Assembly: GCA_007115705.1 (NCBI GenBank)
Contig: QXEO01000215.1
Span: forward strand, 310,001 to 374,000
Origin: Dactylis glomerata
Taxonomy: Eukaryota > Streptophyta > Magnoliopsida > Poales > Poaceae
Length of the DNA: 64,000 nt
Reading direction: 5' to 3'
Shown: positions 10,857-20,436 of the stretch, one piece after another
Numbering within the stretch: position 1 is the stretch's first letter
Layout: each line of letters opens with the position of its first letter
Program-made: the position numbers and the translations under genes
The notes under the pieces: model-generated
Database searches by the model: none
Told to the model about the DNA's origin: nothing
What the model saw: the letters and a program-made list of their open reading frames with translations, nothing else

Positions 10857-12685
10857 TCCCCCCCAACTTGAAAGGAAACCGTCCTCGGTTTCGCCTGAAT
10901 GTGTTGGACCTTTTTCTGGGTAGCAAGCACGTCCACTTTGATATCCTTATCGAGCATAGGCTGCAACACATGACGCTTCCCCTTATGCCACAAGGAATAA
11001 ACATTGGACCTGCCTTCATGAGTGGAACGCCTATCAAATTGCCACGGTCTTCCTAGCAGCACATGACATGCATCCATAGGCAAAACATCACAGACCGCTG
11101 TGTCCTCATAATTACCTACTAAAAATTTTAGGCGCACCTTATGTGTGACTTTCAGCTTCCCTGAATTATACAACCACTCAACACAATGTGGCTGCGGGTG
11201 CTTCCATGTAGGCAATGATAGAGAATCCACCAAACTCTTACTAACAATATTTGTGTAGCTGCCACCATCAATAATCAGTTTGCAAGTGGTGTCCTTGACG
11301 ATGCATTGGGTCTGAAATATATTCCAGCGCTGCCCTTGGTCGTGTATGCGATCATCTGGTACGCGTTGCACCATTAAATTTTTTAAATTTGCAGCAAGTT
11401 CATACCCATCCACGATCACTTCAGGATTTTCCTCAGATTCCTCACTTGATGACGCATCAGCTTTCTCATCATCACTAGCAGAAACATAGCCATCATGTGT
11501 GAGCATCACCCTTTTTCTATTAGGGCAATCACGCTTCATGTGTCCTCGTCCTCCACAAGTAAAACACTCGATGTTTGCTGTGGACTGCGTAGATGCAGTT
11601 TTGGACACCCCAAATTTGGGTGCCTCGCTATGAGAAACACTATTAGAGCGTGTAGAAGGTGTCGTCTGAACACTAGGACCAGCAGCCTCGGTATGAGAAC
11701 GATGCCATGATTTTGTAGGTGCTGCAGCTTGGCGTCGTTTGATTTGTTGCTCCGCACGCTCAGCTTGGTGCACAAGATCCTGAAGATCATTATAGTAAAC
11801 CATCTCCACACGATCACGCACCTCAAAATTCAGTCCATTCAAGAACTGAGACATCGTGGCCTCTATATCCTCCCTTGTCCCTGTACGTATCATCAACAAC
11901 TCCATCTCTTTATAATACTCATCCACAGATTTAGTACCCTGAGTGAGCTGCTGCAACTTATTATACATGTCTCTCTTATAGTGTTCAGGAACAAAGCGAT
12001 GGCGCATAAGATCTTTCATACCGGTCCATGATGTTGGGCGAGTACGCATACGCAGAATTTGGTTCCACCAAATCAGCACATAACCGGTGAATTCAACAGC
12101 AGCAAGTTGAAGTCTCTTCTCCTTGGTGTAACAATGAGTAGCAAAAATCTGGTCCATGCGCATCTCCCACTCCAAATAATCGTCAGGTCCGCGGTCATCG
12201 GAAAAAGGAGGTATGGACAATTTGATGCGTCCAAGACCACCATCATCAAGTGGAACACGACCAGCATGGCCAACACGGTCACGATCATGTGGCTGTACAC
12301 GATGAACACCTGCAGGACGAGCAGCAAACTGTCGTTGTTGTGGTGCATAATCAGCGTCATCGGCAAGTTCTCCTTCATAAGCGGGTGCCACGGGTCGATG
12401 ATCATGAATTTCAGCAGGGCGGCGTGGAACCACGTCGCGAGGTTGTGCAGCAAGAGGGGGCTGCACGGGTGCACAGGCGGTAGCATCCCCCATTGCATCA
12501 ATCCGCGTAGCGAGCTGTACAATTTGCGATGTCAATGCGGCATGACTCCGCAAAATAAAATCGCACGTACTATCAAAACCAGCCCGAACATTAGGAGCCA
12601 AATCTGCAGCAAAAACAGGTGGTACAAGCTCCTCTATTTTCTCTCCATTAGCAACAGAATTATCTCCCTCAACAGATTTTACCAT
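10688..12685 (-). CDS. Gag-protease polyprotein (665 aa) of the non-autonomous element
   Basis: One uninterrupted frame. Residues about 150-320 form a gag capsid-like region (IKLSIPPFSDDRGPDDYLEW, then WWNQILRMR and RFVPEHYKRDMYNKLQQL). A CCHC zinc knuckle CFTCGGRGHMKRDC follows near 385, then an acidic Ser/Glu linker, then a retropepsin-like domain near 470-570 with IIDGGSYTNIVS in place of the usual D-T/S-G and the flap-side LLGRPW motif. Gag would package element RNA in cytoplasmic particles; whether DGG is catalytic is uncertain. The frame crosses the polypurine tract and ends inside the 3' LTR, so LTR sequence is coding. No polymerase follows. The similarity is to chromovirus gag-protease, perhaps Reina-like. 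Confidence 0.85.
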   Translation of the reverse strand: MVKSVEGDNSVANGEKIEELVPPVFAADLAPNVRAGFDSTCDFILRSHAALTSQIVQLATRIDAMGDATACAPVQPPLAAQPRDVVPRRPAEIHDHRPVAPAYEGELADDADYAPQQRQFAARPAGVHRVQPHDRDRVGHAGRVPLDDGGLGRIKLSIPPFSDDRGPDDYLEWEMRMDQIFATHCYTKEKRLQLAAVEFTGYVLIWWNQILRMRTRPTSWTGMKDLMRHRFVPEHYKRDMYNKLQQLTQGTKSVDEYYKEMELLMIRTGTREDIEATMSQFLNGLNFEVRDRVEMVYYNDLQDLVHQAERAEQQIKRRQAAAPTKSWHRSHTEAAGPSVQTTPSTRSNSVSHSEAPKFGVSKTASTQSTANIECFTCGGRGHMKRDCPNRKRVMLTHDGYVSASDDEKADASSSEESEENPEVIVDGYELAANLKNLMVQRVPDDRIHDQGQRWNIFQTQCIVKDTTCKLIIDGGSYTNIVSKSLVDSLSLPTWKHPQPHCVEWLYNSGKLKVTHKVRLKFLVGNYEDTAVCDVLPMDACHVLLGRPWQFDRRSTHEGRSNVYSLWHKGKRHVLQPMLDKDIKVDVLATQKKVQHIQAKPRTVSFQVGGDDKGSIATTPTILPPPYVLKLGQFCFEVPPEDDVKPNFRTPPMEFHGRRGAAAKDI
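10857..10868 (-). other. Polypurine tract of the gag-protease element, inside the coding frame
   Basis: The minus strand reads AGTTGGGGGGGA directly before the 3' LTR. It is translated as part of FQVGGDDK in the gag-protease frame, so it has both a priming and a coding role. Confidence 0.8.
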
Positions 12686-13576
12686 CTTCAGATAAAACAG
12701 CAGTCAAATTCAGCAAAAGGAAATCAAGGCAAACATGGCCCAGGCGCCAGATACCAGACCGTCTCTGCGCCCTGGCGATCCGATGAGCGAGGCAAGCGGA
12801 AGCCTGGCGCTCGAGGCCAGACCGCCTCCGCGCTCGAGCGAGCCCTCGCGAGCGGGTACGCCTGAGGCGATCAAGTGGGCACGCGCAATGCAGAAGTATT
12901 CTGGCCTTGAATAGCGATGCGACCAGAGAACGTCCAAGACAAGGATAAGCAATCTGTCCGGAGCAAGCTAATGCAAAATTCGTTTGTGATACGTCAGGCT
13001 GCACGAAAATCAAGATCTGATCAATGTGCCTTCACGTGCAAGGCCTAGAGAAACCAAAACTGAATTGAATACGATGCACCAATCCAACCTATCTATTTCT
13101 CTTTGTCTTTAATTAATCTGTCGCTAGCTAGCAGGAGACACAATGCACGTGGCCATCCAAATATTTAATTCAGCAAGGCAAAATCGTGGCCAGATTGAAC
13201 TCTTCTCAAGGGATGCAATCAACGACAGTCCCGTCGCGGGCGCACGAGGCTCGCTCGACCCCAGACGATGTCTGTCGTCAGGCGAGCGGAGCGAGCCGGT
13301 TTCCTTATTTTGTTTTTTCCTGGCAGCGATCGGATCTGCTTGTAGCGTGAAATAGCAGAACTCCTTCACGCAATCTGAAACCGCGATTCTGGCAGCGATC
13401 GGATCTGATCGGGATTCACACAATCTGGTGCAACTTCCGTACTCCTTCACGCTGCACCAAAACAGAGATCAAAACTGACTTGAAATAATACTCGGTCTCG
13501 CAGATCTCCGCCGGCAACAGAGCAAATTTCAGCAAAGAAAACTCAGAAACAAATTCACCATGAGAAACCCGACAAA
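12686..13576 (-). other. 5' leader of the gag-protease element
   Basis: About 890 nt between primer site and gag ATG, with patches of high GC (12750-12900, 13220-13290). Frames here are short and unsupported. The 40 nt next to the primer site resemble the leader of the 33377-36084 element. Confidence 0.6.
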
Positions 13577-13586
13577 TCTGATACCA
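13577..13586 (-). other. Primer binding site (Met type)
   Basis: The minus strand reads TGGTATCAGA, three bases downstream of the 5' LTR. It is identical in spacing and sequence to 35443-35452. Confidence 0.8.
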
Positions 13587-13589
13587 AGA

Positions 13590-14215
13590 TGATACGGATC
13601 AACGTGATCCAAAGGGGGTTTGGCCCAATCTTTCACGGCGATCAAACGAACAGCAAGATAACAACAAGTGAATTGAATTTGAGAGAGATCAAATCAAAGC
13701 CTCTTGAACTCCTCACGTTGAAACTGACCGGAATCAACTCCCACGCATGGTATAACATCAGATCTTGAAGATCAGCAAGCAAACACACCGATATGCGTCC
13801 CCAAACATTGGGACTTTTCTGGTCTCTTTCTGAGATCGAAAATAACAAGTTTGACCGATACAAGGCGGCTGCCATAACCCTATATGGGTGACTCCAAACG
13901 CTACTTTGGCTGGGCTAGGCCCCATACCAAACTAAAAGCCCAAATGGCCAAAACACACTTGATTTTGGACAGGCCCAAAACCATCACACACAAATATAAC
14001 CAAACTGAAATAAAAACATCACGCAAACTTAATTAAAATAGAACACCTAAATATCTTTGGCTGCAGCGCCTCGGCGACCATGAAACTCCATTGGAGGTGT
14101 ACGAAAGTTGGGCTTCACATCATCTTCTGGAGGCACCTCAAAGCAGAATTGTCCAAGCTTCAGAACATAAGGAGGTGGTAAAATAGTAGGAGTAGTAGCT
14201 ATGCTCCCCTTATCA
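13590..14215 (-). repeat. 5' LTR of the gag-protease element (626 bp)
   Basis: Pairs with 10231-10856. It is followed by the target duplication AAATT at 14216-14220, after which Tekay LTR A resumes. Confidence 0.95.
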
Positions 14216-15514
14216 AAATTCCTAATAGCAAAAGAACCCTAATTACTATCAAACAACTTGCAGGCATCAAAGGAAATCAAAACATGGCATCCAGCATACC
14301 TACAGATAGCTAGAAATACTATAGAACCAACACAATTGGAATCAAATCAAAATAGTAAGAGAAAGAATTATAACGAATTTCGTAATCTCACTAATCACTA
14401 GGAAAGCAATTTAATCCCCTAAAACTTTCTGTAGGTCCTAAAATTCTACCAGAGATCATTTTGGAAAGTTTCTAAGATGCACAACACACTAGAGGTGGAA
14501 TCACCCAAAAATAATAATCCTACAGAGCACAATAAATAAAACAAGGCAAAAAACTAATATCACTAAAATAATTACTGCAGGCAGTGCACAACTCCTAAAA
14601 TAGTAAATCCAGTTTCTATAGTTCAATATAATAGCAAGGCACCACTGAAAATTGGAGTCACCCAATTCCATTACACAGAACATCAGATTTGCATTTATGA
14701 ATGAAAAACACTAGATCTACACTATTTAATTACCAGATAATATTTAAGGTCCTAAAATTCAAACATGCAGTACCAGTGGCTGGATAACATTGCAAGGATC
14801 ACAGGAAAATTTGAAACACAATTTTTCGAGGTGTAGAAAATTTTCTAAGCATTTAAGTTTGCAGCAGTGATTAATTAAACAGATAATACTCAGGGAAAAA
14901 AAAGAAAGGGGGCCAGATCTGGCCGGGCCTCGCCAGATCTGGGCCAGATCGGCCCAGCTGGCTCGCCGGCCTGCCCGGCGGCGGCCGAATCGGTATGGGG
15001 TCTCCCGTCTGTTCGATTAGAGGGAGACTGACGGCTGATCGCCGTCGTCCCCGGCACCTGCTGCATGCGCGCGAGGAGGTCAGCCTCGGCTAGGGTTTCG
15101 CGGAGAGTATGCACACCGAGGTCGCTGGGGCTAGGAGAGGCTGGGAAACGATGGCGGCTAGATCCTTGACGACCAGAGTGAGCACAGAGGCTGCATGCAG
15201 ATGTCGAAGCGCGAGCGTCCTCCTCGGGCGACCGTGCGTCTACGGCGATGGCTTCGTTGACCTCGGCTAGTCCTGGAAACAAACGAGGCGGCTGAGTCTA
15301 GGGAGAGGGAGAGGATCTCAACCCAGCTGAGAAAAGACAGAGAGGAAGCCGTGACGCGCAACCTCCTCCTTCTACTGCCCGGTGGCCGTTGGCAATGGCG
15401 AGGTCCCCTCAGCAGGAGAAGGCCGGGGATCGGCCTCCCGGTCTCTGCAGTGGTGAGAGGACTGGGAGAGTGAGCAAATGGCAACGCGGAGGGCTCGAGA
15501 AGGGGGCATTTGGG

Positions 15515-15526
15515 CTTTATATCTCC
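15515..15526 (-). promoter_or_regulatory. Probable TATA box of Tekay LTR A
   Basis: The minus strand reads GGAGATATAAAG, with the matching box of LTR B at 37448-37458. Transcription would start about 30 nt to the left and run into the element. Confidence 0.5.
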
Positions 15527-16832
15527 AGGTAGGCGCCGTCTAGGGTGCACCTCCCTCTGACGTGATTGGATGCCAGGGGCGGTTCTCTGGAGTGGCGTCG
15601 TAGGCTGAGTTCAGGGAGTAGGTTAGCAGCATTGGTGGCTGGCTGGCTCGGTCGCTAAATGGTCGGGTTCAGTCGGAGCTCGGTCGGTTTCAGGCTCGGT
15701 GGGGTCACGTGTGAGCTCGAGGGTGCGGGGCAACAGTGGTGTCGGCTTCGGCGTGCAATGCCATGTAGGCCTGGGTGCGGAGCGGCGCGGGTGCGCACGC
15801 GTGCATGCCGGAACACCACGCACGCTCTGGGCGCTCCGGGCAGCCAGTCGGGGTCGATTCAGCGTGGTCGGGGTGGCGTGCACAGTGGGGCTCGGGCGAG
15901 TATGGTTCGGGGAATTGATCCGTTGGGTCGAGGCGGGTCTGGCGGCGAGGTGACAGCTCGGTCGGTGGTCGGTGGTGTCCTGACCAAGCACGCGTCCATC
16001 GTCGGCAATGGCGATGTCCAGGGTGTAGGAGAGGTAGCGCTGGGTAGTCTCTGCGGTGTGGGGTCGGGCTAGGGTTTCTGCAGGGTGGCGCACGCTGGTT
16101 GGGGCTTCACAGAGGTGGTGGCGTCGAAGGGGATAGTGGGGAAGAGGGCCTGCCAGATCGATGCCCTCGGGCTCCTCCTTCTCCCTCGATGCCAACTGCA
16201 TACAACAAAGGGAAAATTTTCTTCAAGATCCTATGACTTCAGAGAGGAAGATTCACAGCAGCTCCCTTTTCCTCCCCTTGGTCGGCTAAAGAAGAAGAAA
16301 GAGAGAGAGGAGAGGAAATTTTTAAGACTAGGGTTGACATGGCCGAATTCAAATTTGAATTTGAATTCATCCAAACTAGGATTAAAAATAATCTTAGGAT
16401 GGTTTCCAGAGGTTTCAAATATGTTCAAGAGCTCAAGGCCAAAGTTTGATGATTTTTGAAATAGATATGCTAGGGTTTTGGAGATGCCTCGAATTTTGGA
16501 TAAAGGGGGTAAAAATAAAAGAAAAAGAAAAGATAGTTGATGAGTTTTAAGCAAAAAGACTAACTAAGGTCTTTGGTACATGCAAGCTGATCTTAGGGTA
16601 AAAATCCATGCATAAAATCATAACACTAATTCTAGTCCCTAATGCACAAGTGTTTAAAAAGATAACATGTCACAATTCACACACACACATTCACATGAAA
16701 TCATGCACCTACACACACATGAAATCATGAATGATAGCACACAAGCTCAATGCTTAACAAAAGGTTTTAATTCACCCAAGATAAGCATTAAAACAAGGTT
16801 TTAATTTGGTCCACAAAAAGTGAGGTGTTACA

Positions 16833-16847
16833 GACCTTCCCCCCTTA
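16833..16847 (-). other. Polypurine tract of the Tekay element
   Basis: The minus strand reads AAGGGGGGAAGGTC directly before the TGTAAC start of LTR A, about 30 nt after the end of the pol frame. Confidence 0.9.
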
Positions 16848-16875
16848 AAAAGAATCTCATCCCGAGATTCGGTAG

Positions 16876-17236
16876 CTAAGCGTGAAGTAGTCCGGGAAAC
16901 TCTCGTCGGAGATAATCCTCAAGTTCCCAAGTAGCTTCGTCTTCGATGTGGTTACTCCATTTCACCTTATACATCTTGATCTTGCATCTACGGGTAAGAC
17001 GGACGTCTTCTTCAAGAATGCGAATGGGTCTCTCCCGATAAGTGAGGTCTTGGTTTAGATCAATGGAGTTGTGGTCGATCTCCTTGAAGGTCTCGGGCTT
17101 GTTGGGGACTTGGAGACATTTGCAGAGTTGCGAAACATGGAAGACATCATGGAACTCGGATAGCTTTGGGGGCAGCTCTAGCTTGTAGGACATGGCGCCT
17201 TTACGGTCCAAGATCTTGAACGGTCCGATGTACCGG
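16876..17236 (-). pseudogene. Tekay pol C-terminus: integrase tail and chromodomain
   Basis: This piece of pol was cut off from the rest by the Tat insertion; the reading frame at 17236 continues that at 25998. It encodes the end of the integrase linker (GPFKILDRKGAMSYKLELP...) and a chromodomain-like ending (RPIRILEEDVRLTRR...KVKWSNHIEDEATWELED) that stops at 16876. In chromoviruses this domain steers integration toward chromatin marks. It lacks a start of its own and belongs to a defective polyprotein. Confidence 0.85.
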
Positions 17237-17572
17237 TGACAAGGGTATAGCTAATAGAGCCCGTTAGTTGAGTACCCCTGAGGCCCGTTGTGCTAGGCCC
17301 AATTGTAATGATAGTCGAATACGAGTTATTACCGTATGTCGATATTTGTAATCTGTATCGGACCCTACCCGATCCTCGAGACCTGGCCACCTATATATAG
17401 GGGCCAGGAGGGGACGGTGTAGGGCAGATTGAAAGCAAGCCAGGTTGAATACCCAAGTTCGCTTTCGATACACACCTATTTCGACTAACTTTACCTTCGA
17501 GTTCATCCGACGCCCTATCTCCCCGATTCTAAGTCCTTCATCTAGGACATTTGTCGAGTTAACCCCTCGTCA
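17237..17572 (+). repeat. 5' LTR of the Tat element (336 bp)
   Basis: TG...CA ends. A TATA box, CTATATATAG, lies at 17391-17400 inside a short inverted repeat (CTGGCC and GGCCAG). It matches 25662-25997 except at two positions near 17430-17445. Confidence 0.95.
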
Positions 17573-17574
17573 AT

Positions 17575-17593
17575 TGGCGCCGACCGTGGGGAC
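17575..17593 (+). other. Primer binding site of the Tat element
   Basis: TGGCGCCGACCGTGGGGAC, two bases after the LTR, resembles primer sites of Tat/RIRE2-like elements. I cannot name the tRNA with confidence. Confidence 0.75.
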
Positions 17594-17609
17594 TCGGGGC
17601 GTTGGAATC

Positions 17610-19122
17610 ATGAATTCGACGGCTTTTTCGCTTTTAGCCAACAGAAGTCCAGAAGTCGACGGAAGTCAAGAGGTGGAACTAACCATCGGAAGTTTGAGCA
17701 TCCTCATCGGGCCGTCGGGTTCGTCTCGTCTTTTGGATTCGGCGAAACCAGATCCATTAGTAAGCAAACCCGAAACGGAGGAAACAGTGGAGTCATCAGA
17801 AGGCTCTTCCAGTGAGGTAAACTCGCCGGTCAGCTTAGAAAAAGCATCAATCGCAGAAGGCGACGAAATTCAGGAAAATTTCGACTCAAAAGAAAAAGCG
17901 TGTCAGACGCACAACAACGTAAGGGACTTCGCCGTAGGAAGCAGCGGCATCTCCAAAGTACAGCAGTTATGCGTCATCATCACTGAGGCAGAAGAAGGAA
18001 GCAACAACAAAGGAAGTAAAAAGGTCGACAGGCAAGTCGACAAAGTGAAAGGTCACAACAAAAAGGAAAAAGAGAAAGTCCATGTATCGGCTGGTGAATG
18101 GAGAATGATCAAATCAGCCATTAATTATGGTACAGAAGTACCCGAAGGATCGAGAAGAGAAGTTCTAATGGGATATCAGTATGCATTATACCAACACAAG
18201 AAGAAACTAAGGGAGGAAAGAGACATGATGTTTCAAGACAACAACAGTATATCAAGGGAGGAATACTGGGAATACTATAGTGAAGATTCAGAATATAGCA
18301 GAGAGAGGCGCGGAGATCCAAAACATAACAGGGGGGCGACAGCACGCGGCAGAGAAGAAGGGTACTCGAGGAGCCCCACCCCGCAGCTAGAAGAGGAGGA
18401 AGACGACCTGATACAAAAAACGCCAGAGGCGGCATTGGCAGCAGCACAAGCATATTTACTAGCCACAAGACCGAAGCATGGAGACCCGCGAGAAGATATG
18501 CACCGAGCCGCGATACGAAGCCTCGGAATAGTAGAAGGTAAGATCAGGGAACAAGGCCCAGAGATAAAGTCGACAAGTCACAAGGAGAAGTTTAGATAGA
18601 ATCATGCAGACTACGACTACAGCGAGTCGTCAGAAGAGGAAAAGCAGCAGAAAAAGAAAGAAGATGCAAGAAGTATAATAGCACAAGCTCGAGTAAATAA
18701 ATCGCGACATGCTTAGAGGGAAGAGAATTATGAAGACGACGATAAAGATATGGGTGCGTTATGCTTTACCCGCAGGGTTCGCAGAACGCGGGTACCCAAA
18801 GGATTCAAACTACCACATGACCAGAATAAATACGACGGGTCGCAGGAGCCCACCTTATGGTTATCAGATTATCTACAGGCGGTGCAGATACTAGGGGGAA
18901 CAAAGGTGACTGCAATGCAAAGTTTGCAGCTGCACCTCACCGGCGCCGCCCGGTCCTGGTTGAACACCCTACCCGACGAATCCATTGGAAGCTGGGGTGA
19001 ACTCAAAAGTCAATTCACAAGAAATTTCCGTTCCACCTACAAGTGCCCAGCATCACTAGAAGAAGTTAAAGCATGTGTGCAGAAGAAAGGCGAAGCGCTA
19101 CGCTCTTATATACAACGCCTTT
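17610..19122 (+). pseudogene. Tat gag, broken by two TAG codons and a frameshift
   Basis: The ATG at 17610 opens a 330-codon N-terminal part rich in charged and Ser residues, with a QHKKKLREERDMMF-type helix. TAG codons fall at 18597-18599 and 18714-18716 in the same frame. Beyond them comes a capsid-like region containing LWLSDYLQAVQILGGTK, the WLNTLPDESIGSW segment and the FRSTYKCPASLEEV segment. A frameshift near 19120 moves coding to the frame of the next entry. Gag would assemble the particle core. The N-terminal extension before the capsid part is long, as is usual in Tat elements. Confidence 0.8.
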
Positions 19123-20367
19123 TCGGAAGGACTTCGTCGCTCAGATCTTGTGGAAGAAATAGGAAGAACAAGACCTACGACAGTAGCTGAGCTAATGGAG
19201 CAAGCTAACAAATTCGCTGATGGAGAGGACGCGTATAACAATAAAAGAGGACGTTCGCCGGAAGTCGACAGAATGAGTCGACAGAGGAGGCGACACCGCA
19301 GCGGGGGTAACCAAGGAAGACGAAATCAGGTAGCCGCGGGTTATGTATTAGAAGAAGAGGAAGAGTATGAAAGTAGGAGATTTCAGGCAAAAGGAGAAGA
19401 AAAACCAAGATACTCTGGTCCTTCGGCCGAGGATATGCTATACGGACCTTGTCGAATTCACTACGCGTATCTCGACGGGAAAAGGGTCTCAAATCACCAG
19501 ATGAAGGATTGCAGAACATTCCTAAGGTTGCAAGGCGCCATGGGCTCAAGCCAAGAAGGAAGGCAAGGAGAAAGACGTAGAAATCAAGGATATCAAATGC
19601 AAAGACTAGCAAGGCACCTAGAGTCAAAAGTGTACATATCGGCCATGATTCAACCGGTGCCCAAGTCAAAGAAAGAGCGAAAGAGCATATCTAGGCAAGT
19701 AAACCTAGCAATATCATCGCCGCCAGCTACCACAGAGTACCTACGGTGGTCAGAGCAACCAGTCAAGTTCAGCAGAGTAGACCACCCAAGGAAAGTTCCC
19801 AGGCCGGGCCACTCGCCTATGGTTCTAAAGGCGCAAATAGGAGGATATGACATCGGAAGAGTGTTCATGGATGCAGGGAGCGGCATAAACTTAATATATG
19901 CTAGAACACTAAAGGCAATGTGCATCTCATTAACGAGTCTGAAGTCAACAGATTGCTCTTTCCACGGAATAGTACCAGGAGCAGCAAATTACCCTTTGGG
20001 AAGGATAGAACTCGATGTCTGCTTCGGCAGCAGCGAAAATTACAAAAGAGAGAAGCTGGAGTTCAAAGTCATGGACTGGCCATCACAATATCATGCAATC
20101 CTGGGGCGCCCAGCATTTGCAAAATTCATGGCAGTACCACACTACGCGTATCTCACATTAAAAATTCCAGGGCCTAAAGGAACAATTACGGTACAAGGGA
20201 GCTTTGAAGTAGCCAACACATGCGACAGAGAATTCAGCAGGATGGCGCAAACTTTCGGCATGACAGCAGAATATGAGAGGTTGAAAGGAGAAACGGATCA
20301 CAATGTGCTACCCGACGTTGGACGATCCCTACCAGATAAGGCTTTCGACACAACGCAGGACTCGTAG
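19123..20367 (+). pseudogene. Tat gag C-terminus and aspartic protease
   Basis: Continues gag after the frameshift (FSEGLRRSDLVEEIGRTRP). It then carries basic stretches, a Cys/His group (C at the start of CRIHYAYL, H and C in NHQMKDCRTF) that may stand in for a zinc knuckle, and a retropepsin domain with MDAGSGINLIYA as catalytic site and the AILGRPAF motif. DAG in place of DTG/DSG is common in this lineage. The frame ends in TAG at 20365-20367; a second TAG at 20434-20436 lies in the same frame before RT, so protease and pol were once one frame. Confidence 0.8.
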
Positions 20368-20436
20368 AAAATTCAGGTCCACCCTACGGATCCACATAAG
20401 ACAACATCAATCGCGGTGAACTTGGATCCCGCATAG

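Larger units (their letters stand above)
10231..14215 (-). mobile_element. Non-autonomous gag-protease LTR element (TR-GAG-like), complete
   Basis: Two 626-bp LTRs, target duplication AAATT on both sides, primer site at 13577-13586 and polypurine tract at 10857-10868. The 2.7-kb interior holds one long frame with gag, a zinc knuckle and a retropepsin-like domain, and no RT, RNase H or integrase. I saw only about four differences between the LTRs, so it is recent. A shorter relative lies at 33377-36084. Terminal-repeat elements carrying only gag have been described in plants; this one also keeps a protease domain. Confidence 0.9.
8325..16832 (-). repeat. Tekay LTR A (about 4.5 kb without its insertion)
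   Basis: The minus strand starts TGTAACACCTC at 16832 and ends GGGGTCCCCACA at 8325. It is interrupted by the gag-protease element 10231-14215, with target duplication AAATT at 10226-10230 and 14216-14220. It pairs with LTR B; differences are visible throughout, including small indels in the GC-rich section 15780-16170, so the pair looks clearly older than the LTR pairs nested inside. Plus- and minus-strand frames of 90-190 codons in the GC-rich section (14890-16201) have no recognisable domain and are not called genes. Confidence 0.9.

Noticed and set aside
12059..12865. Plus-strand frames of 77-268 codons opposite the gag-protease ORF
   Set aside because: They are antisense shadows of a clear gag-protease coding frame and have no domain.
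14890..16201. Long minus- and plus-strand frames in the GC-rich part of Tekay LTR A (and 36697-38134 in LTR B)
   Set aside because: Composition-driven Pro/Arg/Ser-rich translations; frames differ by indels between the two LTRs and no family is recognisable.
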